DNA from: Streptomyces sp. A 4/2
GTDB lineage: Bacteria; Actinomycetota; Actinomycetes; Streptomycetales; Streptomycetaceae
Reading direction: 5' to 3'
DNA: 64,000 bases
Assembly (NCBI RefSeq): GCF_940670765.1
Contig: NZ_CALNVW010000039.1
Location: forward strand, 62,001 to 126,000
The notes beneath the pieces were generated by a model that did no database searches, was not told the DNA's origin, and saw only the letters and a program-made list of their open reading frames with translations. The position numbers and the translations under genes are program-made. The stretch's first letter is position 1, and each line of letters opens with the position of its first letter. Shown here in pieces: positions 60,545 to 64,000 of the stretch.

Positions 60545-62179
60545 ATGACCACCGGACAGCCCTGGAGACTCCGCATCGGGCTGCCCCGACGTGTCTTCTC
60601 GCAAGTACTGCTGATGCAACTGGCCGTCGCGGGCGGGGTGCTCGTCCTGGCCATCGGCCTCTTCCTGCGCCCCCTCAGTGCACAACTCGACGCCCAGGCC
60701 ATGCGCCGCGCCCTCGCGATCGCCGAGACCACCGCCTCCCCCCGGCTGGCCGAGGAACTTCTCCACACCCCACCGACGGTCGGCGGACCGGTGCAGGCCG
60801 ACGCCGAACGGATCCGGAGAGCGACCCACGCCGAGTACATCGTGGTCGTGGACCGGCACTCGATCCGCTGGTCGCACACCAACCGCGCCGAGATCGGCAA
60901 ACCGGTCTCCACCAGCGCCAAGGAGCCGCTCTCCGGTCACGAGGTCATGGAGATCGACAGCGGCACGCTCGGCCGCTCCGCCCGGGGCAAGGTCCCGCTG
61001 CGCGACACGCACGGCACGATCGTCGGCGCGGTGTCGGTCGGTATCAGGTACGACAGCGTGCGCGCCTCGCTGCTCGCGTTGATCCCCGGCCTTCTCGCCT
61101 ACGCGGGCGGGGCGCTGGCCACCGGGGCGCTGGCCGCGTACCTGATCTCCCGGCGGCTCCAGCGCCGGACGCACGATCTCGCGTTCTCCGACATCGCCGC
61201 CCTGCTCGCCGAGCGCGAGGCGATGCTCCACGGCATCCGCGAAGGCGTCGTCGCCCTGGACCGCGGGGGCAGGATACGGCTGATGAACGACGAGGCGCAG
61301 CGACTGCTGAGCCTCGGCCCGGAAGTCATCGGCCTTCCGCTCGGCGAGGCGCTGGGCGAGGGCCGTACCACCGATGTGCTGGCGGGCCGCGTCACGGGCG
61401 AGGACCTGCTGGCGGTACGCGGTCAGCGCGTCCTGATCGCCAACCGTATGCCCACGGACGACGGGGGCGCCGTCGCCACCCTCCGCGACCGGACGGAGCT
61501 GGAGCAACTGGGACGTGAACTCGACTCCACCCGCGGGCTGATAGACGCCCTGCGCGCGCAGGACCACGAGCACGCCAACCGGATGCACACCCTGCTCGGT
61601 CTCCTCGAACTGGACATGCACGACGCGGCCACCGAGTTCATCACCGAGGTGGTCGGCGTGCACCGCACCACCGCCGAGAAGGTCACCGAGAAGATCCACG
61701 ACCCGCTGCTGGCCGCCCTGCTCGTCGGCAAGGCCACGGTCGCCGCGGAGCGCGGGGTCTCGCTGACGCTCACACCCGGCACGCTGCTGCCCGGCCGGCT
61801 GGTGGACCCGCAGGGTCTGGTGACGATCACGGGCAATCTGGTGGACAACGCCTTGGACGCGGCGTCCGGTTCGCCCGGTGCGCAGGTGGAACTCGAACTG
61901 CGCACCGAGGGGCACACGGCGGTCCTGCGGGTCCAGGACAACGGTCCGGGTATCCCCGAGGAGCAGCGCGAGCTGATCTTCACGGAGGGCTGGTCGACCA
62001 AGAAGCCGCCCGCACACGGCAAACGCGGCCTGGGGCTGCCGATGGTGCGCAGGCTCGCCGAGCGGCAGGGCGGGACCGCACGGGTCGGCGGGGGTGCGGA
62101 CGGCGGGGCGGAGTTCACCGTCGTACTCCCGGAAGCGCTGTCCGAGCGGGATCCCGAGGAGCTGGAAGGGGCCCGCTGA
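60545..62179 (+). CDS. CitA/DcuS-type sensor histidine kinase
   Basis: A 544-residue kinase: TM1 at about 18-42, an extracellular PASTA-like PAS/CACHE sensor (about 45-175, with YIVVVDRHSIRWSHTN and VSVGIRYDS), TM2 at about 180-203, a cytoplasmic PAS (about 218-325), then the kinase core with QDHEHANRMHTLLGLLEL (phospho-His), NLVDNALDAA and GKRGLGLPMVRRL. These kinases typically sense C4/C6 carboxylates. The usual partner, a CitB-type regulator gene, is missing on both sides. ATG at 60545. A long terminator hairpin follows. Confidence 0.9.
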   Translation: MTTGQPWRLRIGLPRRVFSQVLLMQLAVAGGVLVLAIGLFLRPLSAQLDAQAMRRALAIAETTASPRLAEELLHTPPTVGGPVQADAERIRRATHAEYIVVVDRHSIRWSHTNRAEIGKPVSTSAKEPLSGHEVMEIDSGTLGRSARGKVPLRDTHGTIVGAVSVGIRYDSVRASLLALIPGLLAYAGGALATGALAAYLISRRLQRRTHDLAFSDIAALLAEREAMLHGIREGVVALDRGGRIRLMNDEAQRLLSLGPEVIGLPLGEALGEGRTTDVLAGRVTGEDLLAVRGQRVLIANRMPTDDGGAVATLRDRTELEQLGRELDSTRGLIDALRAQDHEHANRMHTLLGLLELDMHDAATEFITEVVGVHRTTAEKVTEKIHDPLLAALLVGKATVAAERGVSLTLTPGTLLPGRLVDPQGLVTITGNLVDNALDAASGSPGAQVELELRTEGHTAVLRVQDNGPGIPEEQRELIFTEGWSTKKPPAHGKRGLGLPMVRRLAERQGGTARVGGGADGGAEFTVVLPEALSERDPEELEGAR

Positions 62180-62202
62180 CCGGGCCGTCCGGGGACGGAA
62201 CG

Positions 62203-62254
62203 ACGGGGAGCGGCCTCCCCGCGCGTCCGCACGCGCGGGGAGGCCGCTCCCCGT
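62203..62254. terminator. Long bidirectional terminator hairpin
   Basis: A perfect 24-bp stem (62203-62226 with 62231-62254, starting ACGGGGAGCGGCC) and a four-base CCGC loop between the convergent sensor-kinase and binding-protein genes. Confidence 0.9.
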
Positions 62255-62270
62255 TCCGGGTGGGGTACTG

Positions 62271-63308
62271 CTACTGCGCCTTCTTCGCGAACTCCGTGGT
62301 GTACGTCTTGGACAGGTCCACCGTGGCGTTCTTGAGGTTGGGGTTGAAGGCCTTGAGGACCTTCTCGACCGTCTCCGGCCCGTTGGCGGGCATCACGCCG
62401 TCCGTCGTGAACATCGGCAGGGTCGACTTGATGGACCGGGCGTAGAGCTCCTTGCCGCCCTGCGCGTAGTCGGCCGGCATCTTCGCCGCGATCTCCTCGG
62501 GCGAGTGCGACGACATCCACTTCAGCGTCTTCACGAAGGCGTTGGCCAGCTTCTGGACCGTCGCCTTGTGTCCGTCGACCCAGTCGGCGTTCATGTACAG
62601 GCTGGACGAGGGGTAGGGGCCGCCGAGTGCGGCCTGTGAACCCTCCGGCGTACGCATGTCGATCAGGACCTTGCCGAGCTTCTGGTCCAGGATGTTCGTC
62701 ACCGTCGGGTCGGTCGTCATACCGCCCTGGACCGAGCCCTGCTTCAGCGCGGCGATGAACGTCTGGCCCGCACCCACGGCGACCGGCGTGAACTCGCTGG
62801 TCTTCACACCGTTCTTGACCGCCAGGTACTTCGTGAGGAAGTCGGTGGACGAACCGAGACCGGTGACGCCCAGCTTCTTGCCCTTGAAGTCCGCGGGCCC
62901 GTTGACGTCCCCTGCGGCCTTGTTGGAGACCAGCTCGACCTCGCCGGGTGCGTGCGAGAACTGCACCACGGATTCGACGTGCTTGCCCTTGACCTGAAGA
63001 TCGAGGGTGTGGTCGTAGAAACCGACCGCGCCCTGGACGTCTCCGGAGACCAGCGCGGTCTCGGCCTGTACGCCCGCGGGCTCGCTCAGCAGCGAGACGT
63101 CGAGGCCCTCGTCCTTGAAGTAGCCGAGTCGCTGGGTGAGCATGGCCGGCATGTAGATGACCTTGTCCAGGCCACCCACCATGATCTTGACCTTGCCGGC
63201 GTTCTTGCCCTCGCCGGCCGGATCACCGCCGCAGCCGGTGAGCGCGGTCAGCGCGAGCGCGCCCGCCACTGCGACTGCCGACACCCTGCTGATGCTGCGC
63301 ATGTTCAT
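62271..63308 (-). CDS. ABC transporter substrate-binding lipoprotein (NMT1/SsuA type)
   Basis: A 345-residue lipoprotein with signal peptide and lipobox LTGC (ALTALTGC). The mature part fits the NMT1/THI5/SsuA-like binding fold (IMVGGLDKVIYMPAMLTQRLGYFKDEGLDVSL, KGKKLGVTGLGSSTDFL). Such proteins bind sulfonates, nitrate, or pyrimidine precursors of thiamine; the ligand here is open. ATG at 63308 preferred over GTG 63311 because AGGGAC then has proper spacing. Downstream of the permease gene on the same strand. Confidence 0.85.
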   Translation of the reverse strand: MNMRSISRVSAVAVAGALALTALTGCGGDPAGEGKNAGKVKIMVGGLDKVIYMPAMLTQRLGYFKDEGLDVSLLSEPAGVQAETALVSGDVQGAVGFYDHTLDLQVKGKHVESVVQFSHAPGEVELVSNKAAGDVNGPADFKGKKLGVTGLGSSTDFLTKYLAVKNGVKTSEFTPVAVGAGQTFIAALKQGSVQGGMTTDPTVTNILDQKLGKVLIDMRTPEGSQAALGGPYPSSSLYMNADWVDGHKATVQKLANAFVKTLKWMSSHSPEEIAAKMPADYAQGGKELYARSIKSTLPMFTTDGVMPANGPETVEKVLKAFNPNLKNATVDLSKTYTTEFAKKAQ

Positions 63309-63372
63309 CACGTCCCTGTGATTTGTGCCGAATTGCCAAGAAATTACGGAGAGAAAGCCGGAAGCGCAGCCG

Positions 63373-64000
63373 TCAGCGCTCGGCGTCGGCCTCGACGGGC
63401 CGCCACTTGAACAACCGCCGTTCGGCGAAGGTGAGCAGCCCTTCGGTGATCAGCGCCACGACCGCGAGGATCGCCATCGCCGCGTACACACCGGCCGCGT
63501 TGAAGGTGTTCTGGGAGACGGAGACCAGGAGCCCGAGGCCCTTGGTGGCGCCGATGTACTCGCCGACGATCGCGCCGATGAGGGCGAAGCCGAAGCTGAC
63601 ATGGAGGCTCGTGAAGATCCAGGAGGTGGCCGAGGGGATGACGACCTGGAAGGTGACCCGCCGGTTGCTGGCGCCCAGGATCCGGGCGTTGGCGACCAGG
63701 TTCCGGTTGACTTCCTTGGATCCCTGGAAGGCGTTGAAGAAGACCGGGAAGAAGACCAGCACGACCGCCGAGGCGACCTTCGACGCCGGGCCGAGCCCGA
63801 ACCAGATGAGGAAGATCGGCGCGAGCACGATGCGCGGAATGGCGTTGAGAACCTTGATGTACGGGCCGAGCACGTCGGAGAGGAAACGGATCCGGCCGAG
63901 GGTGATACCGAGGACCACACCGGCGATCACACCGATGACCCAGCCCAGCAGCGCCTCGTACATCGTGTACCAGATCTGCTCCCAGAGGGATCCCTGGGCG
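63373..64000 (-). CDS. ABC transporter permease (SsuC/TauC type), cut by the right edge
   Basis: The visible 208 codons lack the N-terminus, which lies beyond the window: the frame stays open to the edge (AQGSLWEQIWYTMYEALLGW). Helices and the EAA loop FQGSKEVNRNLVANARILGAS identify a BPD_transp_1 permease for a taurine/nitrate/sulfonate-type importer. The end is KWRPVEADAER. It precedes the binding-protein gene by 64 bases in the same operon; the ATPase gene is presumably to the right. Confidence 0.88.
   Translation of the reverse strand, partial: AQGSLWEQIWYTMYEALLGWVIGVIAGVVLGITLGRIRFLSDVLGPYIKVLNAIPRIVLAPIFLIWFGLGPASKVASAVVLVFFPVFFNAFQGSKEVNRNLVANARILGASNRRVTFQVVIPSATSWIFTSLHVSFGFALIGAIVGEYIGATKGLGLLVSVSQNTFNAAGVYAAMAILAVVALITEGLLTFAERRLFKWRPVEADAER

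Overview
This window is a piece of a high-GC actinobacterial chromosome, almost certainly a Streptomyces or a very close relative. The reasons are GC-rich third codon positions, frequent GTG starts with GTGA or ATGA overlaps, and many lineage markers: SepH, the CutRS two-component system, DUF4193, DUF3093, DUF3710 and DUF3159 proteins, a GNAT-first protein acetyltransferase, and an HPr gene with a DasR-type operator. No rRNA, tRNA, insertion sequence, CRISPR array or secondary-metabolite cluster is visible. It reads as chromosomal core with one small mobile-element scar near the left edge.

Region 1 (1-1430): a TetR regulator behind a perfect palindrome, then a frameshifted gene remnant and short GTGCGTCA repeats. 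Region 2 (1428-24587) follows, with interruptions, the actinobacterial order known in Mycobacterium tuberculosis as Rv2689c-Rv2701c: TRAM-domain RNA methyltransferase, KimA-like permease, two RCK/TrkA proteins, DUF3159, OB-fold protein, DUF3710, dut, thioesterase, DUF3093, EcsC-like protein, DUF4193, inositol monophosphatase. A complete kdp potassium operon (a 27-residue leader peptide gene, kdpF, A, B, C, an orphan ABC ATPase, kdpD, kdpE) sits between the OB-fold and DUF3710 genes, so about 15 kb is devoted to potassium uptake. CutRS lies between DUF4193 and the monophosphatase.

Region 3 (24598-32875): coproporphyrin ferrochelatase, an MFS transporter overlapping an aldonolactone oxidase, a membrane protein with a Pro/Ser-rich tail, SepH, a tandem rhodanese and a two-domain VOC protein. 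Region 4 (33072-36742): an envelope operon (MGDG-synthase-like glycosyltransferase, polysaccharide deacetylase, BlaI repressor, M56 protease) behind a near-perfect BlaI operator. Region 5 (36768-43583): thymidine kinase, a phosphodiesterase, DUF5998, the Pat-like acetyltransferase, HPr and a GntR regulator. Region 6 (43711-50477): an M23 endopeptidase under a c-di-AMP (ydaO) riboswitch, an active/inactive M16 protease pair, and the ParC-type topoisomerase subunit.

Region 7 (50462-54233): a CobW GTPase with repeats at its end and a divergent pair of citrate synthase homologues, one carrying its own DNA-binding domain, separated by tandem repeats and a dyad. Region 8 (54255-64000): an alpha-glucoside ABC importer with intracellular glucosidase and LacI regulator, with a shared element upstream of both lacI and the binding-protein gene; an orphan CitA/DcuS-type sensor kinase; and the start of an NMT1/SsuA-type ABC importer that runs off the right edge.

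Common threads are potassium and c-di-AMP homeostasis (KimA, TrkA pair, Kdp, riboswitch) and cell-envelope growth and stress (CutRS, BlaI/M56 operon, M23, SepH). Functions come from motifs read in the translations and from recalled family knowledge; no database search was possible.
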